DNA from: Acidimicrobiia bacterium
GTDB lineage: Bacteria; Actinomycetota; Acidimicrobiia; Acidimicrobiales; Bin134
Direction: 5' to 3'
Assembly: GCA_022819825.1 (NCBI GenBank)
Contig: JAJEGM010000013.1
Span: 1 to 64,000 of the forward strand
Length of the DNA stretch: 64,000 nucleotides
Part shown: positions 1-9,471 of the stretch, piece after piece
Layout of the letters: every line of letters starts with the position of its first letter
Position numbering within the stretch: position 1 is the first letter of the stretch
Position numbers and translations under genes: made by a program
The notes under the pieces: generated by a model
Database searches by the model: none
Seen by the model: the letters and a program-made list of their open reading frames with translations, nothing else
Told to the model about the DNA's origin: nothing

Positions 1-1
1 A

Positions 2-130
2 CGCTCAGCCCGAGGCTACCGAAACCTACACAACTACCGGCTCAGAATCCTGCTTGCCGCCGGACGAAAACCAGGCCAAACTCAACCCGTCACAAAAATC
101 AGAACCCGACGTCCCCGCTTCATCGCGTAG
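2..130 (+). mobile_element. C-terminal fragment of a transposase (ISL3/IS1167-like), truncated by window edge
   Basis: Frame 2 reads RSARGYRNLHNYRLRILLAAGRKPGQTQPVTKIRTRRPRFIA*; 'ARGYRNxxNYRLRxLL' is typical of transposase C-termini. Confidence 0.55.
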
Positions 131-188
131 AGCCCGTTTACTATGACAGCCGGTTTCTCCCATACGCCAAGCCCCGTCCAGGCCACAA

Positions 189-1874
189 CTAGAACGCGAT
201 CAGCCCCTCCTGCGGATGGGCCCACGGAAGCCGGGGAACGTGCTCGATCTGTTTGGGCCGAGCCAGCGGTATGTGGCCGATAGGGACATCGATGACTGCT
301 GGTGCCTGCTGTTCGAGCGCGGCCGGGATCATCGCTTCGAGATCCATGGGATCGTCGGCCCTCATTCCGATGGCACCGAACGATTCAGCGAGTTTCACGA
401 AATCAGGGTTGGCGAGGTCGGTTCCGTAGGTGCCGTCGAAGAAATCGTCTAGGTCGCGGGCAACGTTGCCGTAAGCGTCGTCTCTGAAGATGACGGTGGT
501 GACATTGATGCCGTACTTGATCGCGGTCGCCAACTCAGATGAGCTGAACAAGAAGCCTCCGTCCCCGGTGACGCACACCACGGGGCGATCCGGTTGGGCC
601 AGCTTTGCTCCCAGCGCAGTTGGGAACGCGTATCCCAGGTTGAAGGAGTACCCGGAGTCGATGAAAGTACTCGGCTGGTTCACCTGCCAGTGGGTGCGAG
701 CGTAGAAGCCGAATTGCGTGACATCCCAGACAGTTAGGGCATTTTCAGGTGTGCCCTTTTGCAGCGCCTCCAAAATGGGGTACTGCGGTTCTCTGGATCG
801 GATGTCGTAGTAGGCGATGAGTTGGCGGGCGGCGGTCACTGCCTCAGCAGGCGACGGGCGCTCGTGGCATCCAGTATCAATGAGAAGTGGCAAGAGCGCA
901 TCAATGGTTGCTTGGGCGTCGCCGTGCAGGGGAATTGTGTTTGCTTGAATCCGGGTGAGGTCGAAGTCGTCAATGTTGATGTTCACCAGCGTCGACGACT
1001 CCCCGGCGGGGTTGCCCAACGAAAAGCGTGTTCCAATGCCGATGACCACATCGGCGGACTTCATCACGTCTAGCAGCTGGTTCAGTTCATGCCGCTCTCC
1101 ACCGGGGCCGACGCAGGAGCCGTAGCACAGCGGATGACTATCCGGTATAGCCCCCTTTCCGCCTCCCGACGTGATTACTGGGATGTTTGTGGTTTCGACG
1201 AGGTCGAGAAGAGCCTGCTCTGCGCCCGACAGAGCTACTCCGCCTCCGGCGACGATCAGGGGTAGACGAGAGTGTGCGATGGTCGAAGCCGCTTCTTGCA
1301 GTTGTTCACGGCTGGGAATGATTCGCGAGATGGGGGTGGGACCCATCAGTTCGACTTCATCTCGTTCCACCAGGGCATCCGGTGGGCATTCGATGTAGGT
1401 CGGACGGGGGCGGCCGGTGCGCATTTGTTGAAATGCCTCGGATACGGCCGCGGGAATCTCTCTTGGAGTCAGGGCTTGCTGGCGCCATTTGGTGATAGGT
1501 CGCACGATGTCCATCTGGTCTTCGATCTCATGGACACCTCCCAGGTTCTTCCCTATCTGCCCTCGGGGAATTTGTCCGGCGATGAGCAACAACGGACTAG
1601 AGCGGGCGTAGGCCGTGGCCAATCCCGCAGCTGCGTTGTATATGCCGACACCGGGAACCACGAGGGCCACTCCCGGCACGCCCGACGCTCGGGAATGGCC
1701 GTAGGCCATGTAGGTGGCGGCCTGTTCATGCCGGGTGGTGACCATCCGAATGCCGGGTTCGTCGCGCAGCGCGGCCACAATCCCGTACATCTGGATTCCT
1801 GGTATTCCAAAGACGACTTCAACGCCCTCTCGGACCAGCGATTTTGCGAGAGCTTCCCCCCCGCTCAACTTCAC
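189..1874 (-). CDS. Thiamine pyrophosphate-dependent enzyme, acetolactate synthase-like
   Basis: 561 aa; GIPGIQMYGI N-terminus, HEQAATYMAYGHSR, GDGGFLFSSSELATA...N TPP-binding motif. Confidence 0.85.
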   Translation of the reverse strand: MKLSGGEALAKSLVREGVEVVFGIPGIQMYGIVAALRDEPGIRMVTTRHEQAATYMAYGHSRASGVPGVALVVPGVGIYNAAAGLATAYARSSPLLLIAGQIPRGQIGKNLGGVHEIEDQMDIVRPITKWRQQALTPREIPAAVSEAFQQMRTGRPRPTYIECPPDALVERDEVELMGPTPISRIIPSREQLQEAASTIAHSRLPLIVAGGGVALSGAEQALLDLVETTNIPVITSGGGKGAIPDSHPLCYGSCVGPGGERHELNQLLDVMKSADVVIGIGTRFSLGNPAGESSTLVNINIDDFDLTRIQANTIPLHGDAQATIDALLPLLIDTGCHERPSPAEAVTAARQLIAYYDIRSREPQYPILEALQKGTPENALTVWDVTQFGFYARTHWQVNQPSTFIDSGYSFNLGYAFPTALGAKLAQPDRPVVCVTGDGGFLFSSSELATAIKYGINVTTVIFRDDAYGNVARDLDDFFDGTYGTDLANPDFVKLAESFGAIGMRADDPMDLEAMIPAALEQQAPAVIDVPIGHIPLARPKQIEHVPRLPWAHPQEGLIAF

Positions 1875-1907
1875 CGGGTCATTCTTGCATCCGCAGAATC
1901 AAGCCGA

Positions 1908-3233
1908 CTACTGGGCAAGCTCAAGCCGGTACACGGTGTCGTCGAAGCTCAGCACGTAGAGCTCGCCGGCCGCGTCTTCGCCGAAGGAGACCAGGGTGAC
2001 CGGGTCGACGGAGAGGCCGAGCTCTTTTCTGGTGTCCACTCCTTGGGCATCAACAGTGAGACCCCACAGGCGGCCTTGGCAGAAATCGCCGAACACGTAG
2101 GTGCCCACCAGGCTGGGAATGGCCGAACCCCGGTATACGTGGCCCCCGGTTATGGAGCAGCCCGTGTCGTGGTCGTACACGTGAATGGGGAAGTCCAAGT
2201 CTTCAGGGGTATCGGCGCCGGAAAACCGCACGTGGCCTTCAAACAGCGGCCACCCCAGGTTGGCCCCTGGCTTCCAGCTGTCCGCGGCCCGCAGCACGTG
2301 GATTTCTTCCCATTCGTTTTGTCCCACATCAGCGATCCACAGATCGCCGGTGGTCCGGTCGAAGGAGAATCGCCAGGGGTTGCGAGCTCCGTAGTGCCAG
2401 ATCTCAGCTCGCCCCCCGCTGTCGGTAAACGGGTTGTCGGCGGGAATGGAGTAAGCCGAGTCGCCGCTGGCCTCGGGATCGATACGGAGCATGGTGGCGA
2501 GCAGGGTGTCCAGATTCTGGCCCTGGTTGAACATGTCATCTCGGCCGCCGCCGTCGCCAAATCCGATCCACAGGTAGCCGTCGGGACCGAAGGCGATATG
2601 GCCGCCATTGTGGTTGCAGGCTGGCTGGTCGGCGTCCAGCACCGTCCGGCCCTGGTCGCCCTGAACCCACTGCCCGCTCATGGGGTACTCCACGATCAAG
2701 CTGTCGCCCCTCAAGTCGGTGGAGCTCACGTAGAGCTTCGATCCGTCGGGGGAGAAGGCGATGCCCAACAGTCCTTCTTCGCACTCTGGATTGGTTTGGT
2801 CGCTGATATCCAGCACCATCTCGGGAGGTTCATCCCCGTCTGCGCTTATGAGCCACACCTGGCCCTCCCGGGTGGCCACGTAGAGGTCTCCACTGGTGCC
2901 GCCGGTGCCCGGTCGGGCGACGAGCGCCATCGGATCGGTGAGCGATGCCACCGGGGTCAACACCAGATTTGTTTCCTCAGGCTGGTCGGCCACCGTGCCT
3001 TGTTTGTCCTCGCCTTGGTCGAGAGCCGGGTCGGTGGCGGGGGAGGCAGCCGACTGGTCTCCGGCATCGGTGGGGGCGTCCGGTCCCGATTGGGGAGCAG
3101 TGGCCGTCGTCGCGGCTGCTCTAGCGGTGGCCGCTACGGTGGCCGCGATTTGTGGCTGGGCGTCGCGTCGGTCTTCGTTGCTGTCGCCACAAGCGCTAGC
3201 CAACAGGCAAATCGCAGCGACTGTCGCCGCCAT
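1908..3233 (-). CDS. PQQ-dependent sugar dehydrogenase-family lipoprotein
   Basis: Start placed at MAATVAAICLLASACG (lipobox); GLLGIAFSPD, HNGGHIAFGPDGYLWIGFGDGG, YGARNPWRFSFD motifs. Confidence 0.85.
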   Translation of the reverse strand: MAATVAAICLLASACGDSNEDRRDAQPQIAATVAATARAAATTATAPQSGPDAPTDAGDQSAASPATDPALDQGEDKQGTVADQPEETNLVLTPVASLTDPMALVARPGTGGTSGDLYVATREGQVWLISADGDEPPEMVLDISDQTNPECEEGLLGIAFSPDGSKLYVSSTDLRGDSLIVEYPMSGQWVQGDQGRTVLDADQPACNHNGGHIAFGPDGYLWIGFGDGGGRDDMFNQGQNLDTLLATMLRIDPEASGDSAYSIPADNPFTDSGGRAEIWHYGARNPWRFSFDRTTGDLWIADVGQNEWEEIHVLRAADSWKPGANLGWPLFEGHVRFSGADTPEDLDFPIHVYDHDTGCSITGGHVYRGSAIPSLVGTYVFGDFCQGRLWGLTVDAQGVDTRKELGLSVDPVTLVSFGEDAAGELYVLSFDDTVYRLELAQ

Positions 3234-3247
3234 TTGCCGGTTGCGGC

Positions 3248-4093
3248 TCACGGTTGCTTCCGCAGTGGCCGGATTAATCCCTCCTGCACGACAGAGGCCA
3301 CCAGTTCGCCGGTGCGGTTCCACGCCGTGCCCCATGCCAGGCCCCGGGCATTGGATGCTGAATTGGACACCTGGTCCAGGAAGATCCAGTCATCCATTCG
3401 CAGCGGCCTATGGAACCACATGGCGTGGTCGAGGCTGGCCGCTTGGATGTCGATCTCGTTGCCCCGCACCGGCAGCGCCTTGGTGGCGGTGTCCAGCACG
3501 GTCATGTCGCTGGCGTAGGTGAACATGCAGGTGTGCAGTACAGGGTTTTCGGGCAGCGTGCCGGTGGCCCGTAGCCACACCTGCAAGCGGGGCTCTCGGC
3601 TCTGGCCCCGTTCTGCGGGCGAGCCGGTCACGTAGCGAAGCTCAATCGGGCGGATCATTCGGCCTTGGTCGTCCACCGGGAAACCGTCCCAAACAAACGG
3701 TTCCAACTCTTCGGGGTCGGGGATGCCTGCGGGAAGGTCGGTCTGGTGCTCGAAACCCTCCTCTTCTTTGTGGAAGGAGGCCGACATGGCGAAGATGGGC
3801 TGGCCGTGCTGGATGGCGGTCACCCGGCGGGTGGTGAACGATCGGCCGTCTCGCACCCGCTCCACCAGATACACCAGGGGCGCCGACACGTCGCCGGGAC
3901 GGATGAAGTAGGCCTGGAGGCTGTGGACCGCTCTGTCTTCCACCGTGCGGGTGGCGGCCACTAGGGCTTGGCCGGCCACCTGACCGCCGAACACCCGCTG
4001 GCGGTCCTCTTGGGGGCTGACTCCCCGGAAGATGTCCTCCTCGATGGGCTCCAGATCCAGCAGTTCGATGAGCGCATCTACCTCTGCTTGCAT
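3248..4093 (-). CDS. tesB: Acyl-CoA thioesterase II
   Basis: 281 aa; RVFGGQVAGQALVAA, HSLQAYFIRPGD, SLDHAMWFHRPLRMDDWI. Confidence 0.9.
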   Translation of the reverse strand: MQAEVDALIELLDLEPIEEDIFRGVSPQEDRQRVFGGQVAGQALVAATRTVEDRAVHSLQAYFIRPGDVSAPLVYLVERVRDGRSFTTRRVTAIQHGQPIFAMSASFHKEEEGFEHQTDLPAGIPDPEELEPFVWDGFPVDDQGRMIRPIELRYVTGSPAERGQSREPRLQVWLRATGTLPENPVLHTCMFTYASDMTVLDTATKALPVRGNEIDIQAASLDHAMWFHRPLRMDDWIFLDQVSNSASNARGLAWGTAWNRTGELVASVVQEGLIRPLRKQP

Positions 4094-4181
4094 GACCGAC
4101 TGATCCTACCGTCAGAGTTAGGCAAACCTTATGGCCTAGTAGTCGGATTTGAGAGGGGCTGGGGTACGCTTGTTTCTCCCC

Positions 4182-4676
4182 ATGACGCTTCTTGTCTCTG
4201 CCCGCGCTCACGTCTTGGAGAACTGGCGCCGCTTACTGCGCTATTGCGGCACATCGGCGGTGGGAGTGGTGCTGGGTCAGACCATTCTGCGGGTGTGCTA
4301 CGACCTGTTTGGCTGGTCGGGGTTGTTGTCCAACTTGGTGGCTTTCTTGATTGCCAACATCCCCGTCTATTTCCTGTACCGAGGGTGGGTGTGGGACAGC
4401 AGCGGCCCTACTCAGTGGGGCCGAGTGGTGCTGCCCTTCTGGCTGGTCTCGCTGGCGGGGCTGGCCCTGTCGTCGCTGGCCGTGGGCTTGGTGGACGCCG
4501 CCACCGACAACGGCTGGTTCATCACCGCGGCGTCGGTTGGCGCCTTCGGCACGGTATGGCTGGTGAAGTACGCGGTGTGCGACCAGTACTTGTTCGGTCC
4601 AGCGCTCGACGGAGGGTCTGCTGACAAGGGCCTTGAGACCCAAGACGATGGAACCCAGTCGGCGGGCGTTCGCTGA
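4182..4676 (+). CDS. GtrA-family membrane protein
   Basis: LRYCGTSAVGVVLGQ...NIPVYFLYRGWVW; alternative start at 4149. Confidence 0.7.
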   Translation: MTLLVSARAHVLENWRRLLRYCGTSAVGVVLGQTILRVCYDLFGWSGLLSNLVAFLIANIPVYFLYRGWVWDSSGPTQWGRVVLPFWLVSLAGLALSSLAVGLVDAATDNGWFITAASVGAFGTVWLVKYAVCDQYLFGPALDGGSADKGLETQDDGTQSAGVR

Positions 4677-5277
4677 GGCCGCCCGGGGGTTCATGCCCCC
4701 CGATGAGGGAATGGCGCTTCACCAGGCCGCCTGCGACTTGGAGGTGGCCGGGCCGCTGCTGGAAGTGGGCAGCTATTGCGGCAAGTCGTCGGTGTATCTG
4801 GGCGACGCCGCCCAAGCCCAGGGCCGGGTGCTGTTCGCCCTCGACCATCACCGGGGCTCGGAGGAGAACCAGCCGGGCTGGGAGTGGCACGAGCCCGATC
4901 TTGTCGATCCCGCCGTCGGCCTGATTGACACCCTGCCCCATTTCCGCCGCACCGTTCATGAGGCCGGGTTGGAGGGAAGCGTGGTGGCTTTAGTGGGTGA
5001 CTCGGTGACCATCGCCCAAAACTGGTCCACTCCGCTGGCCTTCTTGTTCATCGACGGCGGCCACGGCACCGAACCCGCCCACGCCGACTACGAGAACTGG
5101 GTGCCCCACGTGGCCATCGGCGGCCGTTTGGCCATCCACGACGTGTTCCCCAACCCCGCCGACGGCGGCCGCCCCCCCTACGAGATCTACTGCCGAGCCA
5201 TGGCCTCCGGCGCTTTCGCTGAGTTCTTCGTCACCGGTTCTCTCAGGGTCCTCACCCGCGTCGCCCCCGGCGTCTGA
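4648..5277 (+). CDS. Class I SAM-dependent methyltransferase
   Basis: LLEVGSYCGKSSVYLG, ALDHHRGSEENQ, LFIDGGHGTEPAHADYENWVPHVAIGGRLAIHD. Confidence 0.75.
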   Translation: MEPSRRAFAEAARGFMPPDEGMALHQAACDLEVAGPLLEVGSYCGKSSVYLGDAAQAQGRVLFALDHHRGSEENQPGWEWHEPDLVDPAVGLIDTLPHFRRTVHEAGLEGSVVALVGDSVTIAQNWSTPLAFLFIDGGHGTEPAHADYENWVPHVAIGGRLAIHDVFPNPADGGRPPYEIYCRAMASGAFAEFFVTGSLRVLTRVAPGV

Positions 5278-5325
5278 TCTACCCAGTTCCAAGCAGGCCC
5301 TTAGTCGCCTCACTACCGTTGCGGC

Positions 5326-6507
5326 GTGAATCAAGAACAAAGGCTGGCATCAGGCGAAGCGTGGCAGGAGTTCTGCGACCGGTTGAAAGCCGCAGGTAAC
5401 CGGCTGCTGGAAGACGACTTTCCGGCGGAGGCGGCTGATCGGGCCGAGGGCTACCGGCACTTGGGCCGGCTGCTGATGCAGGGGTGGATCGAGCAGGTTG
5501 AGTTTGGCGACCGAGATTTCCCGGTCATGTACCGCCACAACGACGACGTGATGCGCTGGGGCGGCCCCAACGTGGACAACACCTACTGGCGGGCCCACGT
5601 GAGTGTTGAGCACTCCTATCGGATCAATGGGTGGCTGCCGCCAGGGGCGATGTTCGTGATCCAAAGCGCCCACGGCGAGATGCACCAGAACCGTCTGGGC
5701 ATCACCGCCGAACGCTCGAGCGACAATTTCGCGGTGGATCCCGATGGCAGCTTCACCTTCGTTGCCAGCGCCACTCCCCACGACGGCAACTGGCTCCCCA
5801 TCGACGAGCACACCGACCACATCTCGGTGCGGGAATACAACGTGGACTGGGGAGTAGACGAGCCGGGCCGGTTTGTGATCGAGCGGGTGGGCAGTGAGGG
5901 TAAGCGCCCGGAGCCGCTTGATCCGGCTGGCTTCGCCGAGGGTTTGGATCGGGCCATGGCGTGGGCCGAGGACGCCCTGGTGTTTTGGAACCAGTGGATG
6001 GAGCGGAGCCGCCGGGCCGCGCCACCCAATGTGTTCTACGGCCCCCGCTCTGTGCCCGGTGGGGCCGATGCCATCGGCTACGGCGGCTGCTCCTACGAAC
6101 TGGGGCCCGACGAGGCCCTGGTAGTGAGCTGCGACGTGCCCGACGCCCAGTACTGGTCGTTCATGCTTTACAGCTACGCCTGGTTCGAGTCGCTGGACTT
6201 CGCCAACCGCACCGTGAGTCTCAACAACGCCCAGATCGCGGTGGACCCCGACGGCCGATTTCGTATCGTGGTAGCCCATCACGACCCAGGCGTGCAGAAC
6301 TGGCTCGACACCGAGGGCCGCCCTGAGGCTCTCATCACCTTCCGCTGGGTCCTCAGCTCCACCATGCCCACCCCCGAGGGCCAAGTGGTCCCTTTCACGG
6401 AGATTGGTGATCACCTCCCCGACTTCACCACCCGCTTGACTCCTGAGCAGCGCGCCACCCAAATCGCCACCCGCCGCCAATCCCGAGCCCACCGCTTCCG
6501 CTGCTGA
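5326..6507 (+). CDS. DUF1214-like hypothetical protein
   Basis: 393 aa ORF; GLCxYELGPDEALVV..PDAQYWSFMLYS-type region. Confidence 0.5.
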   Translation: MNQEQRLASGEAWQEFCDRLKAAGNRLLEDDFPAEAADRAEGYRHLGRLLMQGWIEQVEFGDRDFPVMYRHNDDVMRWGGPNVDNTYWRAHVSVEHSYRINGWLPPGAMFVIQSAHGEMHQNRLGITAERSSDNFAVDPDGSFTFVASATPHDGNWLPIDEHTDHISVREYNVDWGVDEPGRFVIERVGSEGKRPEPLDPAGFAEGLDRAMAWAEDALVFWNQWMERSRRAAPPNVFYGPRSVPGGADAIGYGGCSYELGPDEALVVSCDVPDAQYWSFMLYSYAWFESLDFANRTVSLNNAQIAVDPDGRFRIVVAHHDPGVQNWLDTEGRPEALITFRWVLSSTMPTPEGQVVPFTEIGDHLPDFTTRLTPEQRATQIATRRQSRAHRFRC

Positions 6508-6554
6508 ACTTCATTGGCGCGGTTGAGTCTCTAGCGCGATGTAGCCTCGCCTCC

Positions 6555-7127
6555 ATGATTTCTTGGCGTATCTGGAAGGTTCCCGCCCTTGTTGCCTGCC
6601 TTTTCTTGATGGCCGCGGCCTGCGGGAGCGACGACAACGGCCAGGCCTACGAAGCTGAGCGGATTGGTGGCACAGCCTCAGCCAGCATCGTCAACCCCGA
6701 TGGTGGTGTGATAGGCACTGCCGACTTCGAGCAAGGGCCGACGGGGGTGCTGATCACGGTGTCGGTGAGCGGCCTCACCCCCGGCGGGCACGGAATCCAC
6801 CTTCACGCGGTGGGTGCGTGTACCCCGGATTTCAAGGCGGCCACCGGGCATATCACCAGGACCGACGATGCGCTTCACGGGTTGAAGAACCCCGAGCGAA
6901 CGGCTGGCAACGGCGATAACGGCGACCTGCCCAACCTCTATGCGGCAGCCGACGGCACCGCCCAGGCGGAGTTCTTCACCTCGCTGGTGACCATTTCTGG
7001 CGGGTCAATGCCCGCACTGCTCGATGCTGACGGCTCCACGGTGATCATCCACGAAAGCCCCGACGATCACATCACCCAGCCCATCGGCGGCGCCGGCGGC
7101 CGCGTCGGCTGCGCCATCATCCGCTAA
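6555..7127 (+). CDS. Cu/Zn superoxide dismutase-like lipoprotein
   Basis: Lipobox LMAAACGS; GGHGIHLHAVGAC, GDNGDLPNLYA, VIIHESPDDHITQPIGGAGGRVGCAII. Confidence 0.85.
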   Translation: MISWRIWKVPALVACLFLMAAACGSDDNGQAYEAERIGGTASASIVNPDGGVIGTADFEQGPTGVLITVSVSGLTPGGHGIHLHAVGACTPDFKAATGHITRTDDALHGLKNPERTAGNGDNGDLPNLYAAADGTAQAEFFTSLVTISGGSMPALLDADGSTVIIHESPDDHITQPIGGAGGRVGCAIIR

Positions 7128-7141
7128 CCCGCGAGCAGTTC

Positions 7142-7585
7142 TCAGCAATCCCCTATCCGTAAGGCAGCGCGTACCGATCGTTCCACCGCATCGGCAACAG
7201 CTTCAGGGTTTTCGTGCTCCCAAAAGCGCAGCACGGTCCAGCCGGCTTCTTGGAGGTGGGCGTCGGTGTCTTGGTCGCGGGCGATGTTGCCGGTGATCTT
7301 GTTGGACCAGTACTCGGGGTTGGTGGCCGGTTGGGTGTGGTGTTCCGGGCAGCCGTGCCAATAGCAGCCGTCCACGAACACCGCGACCTTGGCCTTACGG
7401 AACACCAAATCGGCCGTCCGCCGCAGCTCCGGCAGCGGCCGAGCGGCCACCCGGTAGCGCAACCCTCGCCGATGCACCGCCGAGCGAACCGCCAATTCCG
7501 GTTTGGTGTCCCGGCTGCGATTCCCCTGCATCGACTTGCGGGTCGCCTCCGAAGAAGCCCAAGAGTCGTCAGGCAACCCGCCCAT
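7142..7585 (-). CDS. vsr: Very short patch repair (Vsr)-type endonuclease
   Basis: MQGNRSRDTKPELAVRSAVHRRGLRYR...TADLVFRKAKVAVFVDGCYWHGCPEH. Confidence 0.9.
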   Translation of the reverse strand: MGGLPDDSWASSEATRKSMQGNRSRDTKPELAVRSAVHRRGLRYRVAARPLPELRRTADLVFRKAKVAVFVDGCYWHGCPEHHTQPATNPEYWSNKITGNIARDQDTDAHLQEAGWTVLRFWEHENPEAVADAVERSVRAALRIGDC

Positions 7586-7620
7586 GGCCCGATGGTAGCG
7601 ATACCCCGCTGGGGGCGGGC

Positions 7621-8700
7621 TCAGCCGATGGTGATTAGTTCGGGGAGGGTGCGGTGGTTGGAGAAGAGGGTGGAGGCAGGGGAGGCGCCGGATAGGGCGT
7701 CGGCGGCCAGGATGACGGCGGCGGCGGTGTAGCTGGTGCGCTCATCGGCAGGGAAGTGGATCCGCTCGGGATGGACCATGCCGGTGAAGTAGGAGCCGTC
7801 GTCGGCTCGCAGGTTTTGCACCCACTCGAACATCTCGGCGGCGATGTCTCTTCGGCCCACGCCGAGATGAGCCATAAGGCTCTCGCAGGTCTCCGCGGCG
7901 GTTACCCAGGGCCGATCCGACACGCAGCGCACCCCGAGGCCGTCCATCACGAATGTGTCGTAGCGGGAGGCCAGCATGGTGCGGCCTTCCTGGCCGGTGA
8001 CCACGCCGGCCAGAACGGGGTAGTACCAGTCCATGGCCCAGCGGTGCTTGGGGGCGAAGGCGTCGGGTTGGGTTCGGATCACATCGGCCAGCCGGGCGGC
8101 GCTCAGCTCCCAGTCGGGCCGCTCGTGGCCCAACTCCTCGCCGGTGGCGATGGCGGCTCGCAGGCTGTGGCAGATACTCGACGACCCGGTCAGCAGGGCG
8201 AACGACCAAGGTGTGCCGTCGGCGTGGCGGGCCCAGCGGATCTCTCCTCGGGGGAGCTGCAAATCGAGCACGAAGTCCACCGCTCGTTCCACCACCGGCC
8301 ACATGCTTTCCAAGAAGCTCCGGTCGCCAGTACACAGGTGGTGGTGCCATACGCCGGTGGCCACGTAGGCCACGCAGTTGGCATCCAGCTTGTCTTGCTC
8401 CACGCCGTCGGCCACGTAGTACTGGTGCCAGGCGCCGTCGGAACGCTGGTGATCCGCCAACCACTGGTAGGCCCGCTCGGCTTCTTTCCGGCGGCCCATC
8501 ACGGTTAGGGCCATGGCCGCCTCCACGTGGTTCCACGGGTCGGCGTGGCCGCCGGGGAACCAGGGGATCATCCCGTTGGGCAATTGCCAATCGGCGATGC
8601 TGTCAGCGGTTTGCTCTAGCTCGGTTGCCGACAAGACGCCGGCCACGCAAGGCCCGGCAAGTTCGGTCTCCCTGTGATTCTGGGATTCAGACGGCGACAA
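7621..8700 (-). CDS. Alpha/alpha-toroid (prenyltransferase/glycoside hydrolase-like) protein
   Basis: WQLPNGMIPWFPGGHADPWNHVEAAMAL repeat-like helical pattern. Confidence 0.5.
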   Translation of the reverse strand: MSPSESQNHRETELAGPCVAGVLSATELEQTADSIADWQLPNGMIPWFPGGHADPWNHVEAAMALTVMGRRKEAERAYQWLADHQRSDGAWHQYYVADGVEQDKLDANCVAYVATGVWHHHLCTGDRSFLESMWPVVERAVDFVLDLQLPRGEIRWARHADGTPWSFALLTGSSSICHSLRAAIATGEELGHERPDWELSAARLADVIRTQPDAFAPKHRWAMDWYYPVLAGVVTGQEGRTMLASRYDTFVMDGLGVRCVSDRPWVTAAETCESLMAHLGVGRRDIAAEMFEWVQNLRADDGSYFTGMVHPERIHFPADERTSYTAAAVILAADALSGASPASTLFSNHRTLPELITIG

Positions 8701-9439
8701 GCTCGGTCTCCCTTGGACTCTGTGATCCTGGCTTCCGGCTATAAAGAACCAGGCTCTTGCCCAGCACTGGACTCAGGACCCGTTCGGCTATTCGGGTGAT
8801 TCTTGGTTGGCGAACAATATCCCATTCCAAGAGCCGGCGATAAGCCGCAACCACCCGATGGTCGTCTCGGTTGGGGCCGACCGCGCACCGCAGCCACCAA
8901 TAGGGGCTGTGCAGCGCGTGGGCGTGATGGCCCGAATAGGGGGCCAAGCCAGCCCGCCGGAGCCGACGCCGGAGTTCGCTGCGCCGGTAGATCCGCACGT
9001 GGCCGCCCACCGCCTTGGGGGCGTGGTACTCGTCCGAGAGCGCCCAGCACACCTTTTCGGGGAACCAGGTGGGAACCGTTACCGCCAGCACCCCGCCGGG
9101 GCGCAGAATGCGGGTCAGCTCGGCCAGCGCCTGATCATCTGAGTCCACGTGCTCCAGCACCTCGGAGGCGATGACCCGGTCGAACGACTGGTCGGGAAAC
9201 GGAAGGCGGGTGGCATCGCCTTGGGCAGCCTGGCACGTTCCGTGGTACTGCTCTCCGGCATCCGACATGGCCGCGAACGTGGCCCGAACTTCGGCCAACT
9301 CGGCCGACGCCAGATCGCAGGCCACTACATGGGCGCCCCGTCGGGCGGCCTCATAGGCATGGCGCCCAAAGCCGCATCCCAAATCGAGCAGCCTTTCGCC
9401 CGGCTTCAAACCCAAGCGGTTGTAGTCAACGGTCAACAT
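8687..9439 (-). CDS. Class I SAM-dependent methyltransferase
   Basis: RLLDLGCGFGRHAYEAARRGAHVVACDLA; start placed at MLTVDY rather than the upstream ORF start. Confidence 0.8.
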   Translation of the reverse strand: MLTVDYNRLGLKPGERLLDLGCGFGRHAYEAARRGAHVVACDLASAELAEVRATFAAMSDAGEQYHGTCQAAQGDATRLPFPDQSFDRVIASEVLEHVDSDDQALAELTRILRPGGVLAVTVPTWFPEKVCWALSDEYHAPKAVGGHVRIYRRSELRRRLRRAGLAPYSGHHAHALHSPYWWLRCAVGPNRDDHRVVAAYRRLLEWDIVRQPRITRIAERVLSPVLGKSLVLYSRKPGSQSPRETELVAV

Positions 9440-9471
9440 GATCGGACTGGAAGTCGCCGAGAGGTTCGTGC

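Noticed and set aside
3110-3240. Repeated IAATVAA coding segments in the sugar dehydrogenase N-terminus
   Set aside because: Low-complexity Ala/Thr/Val-rich lipoprotein linker; similarity explained by composition.
1272-3518. 748-aa plus-strand ORF
   Set aside because: Antisense to the ALS-like and PQQ-dehydrogenase genes; low-complexity high-GC shadow ORF with no recognisable motifs.
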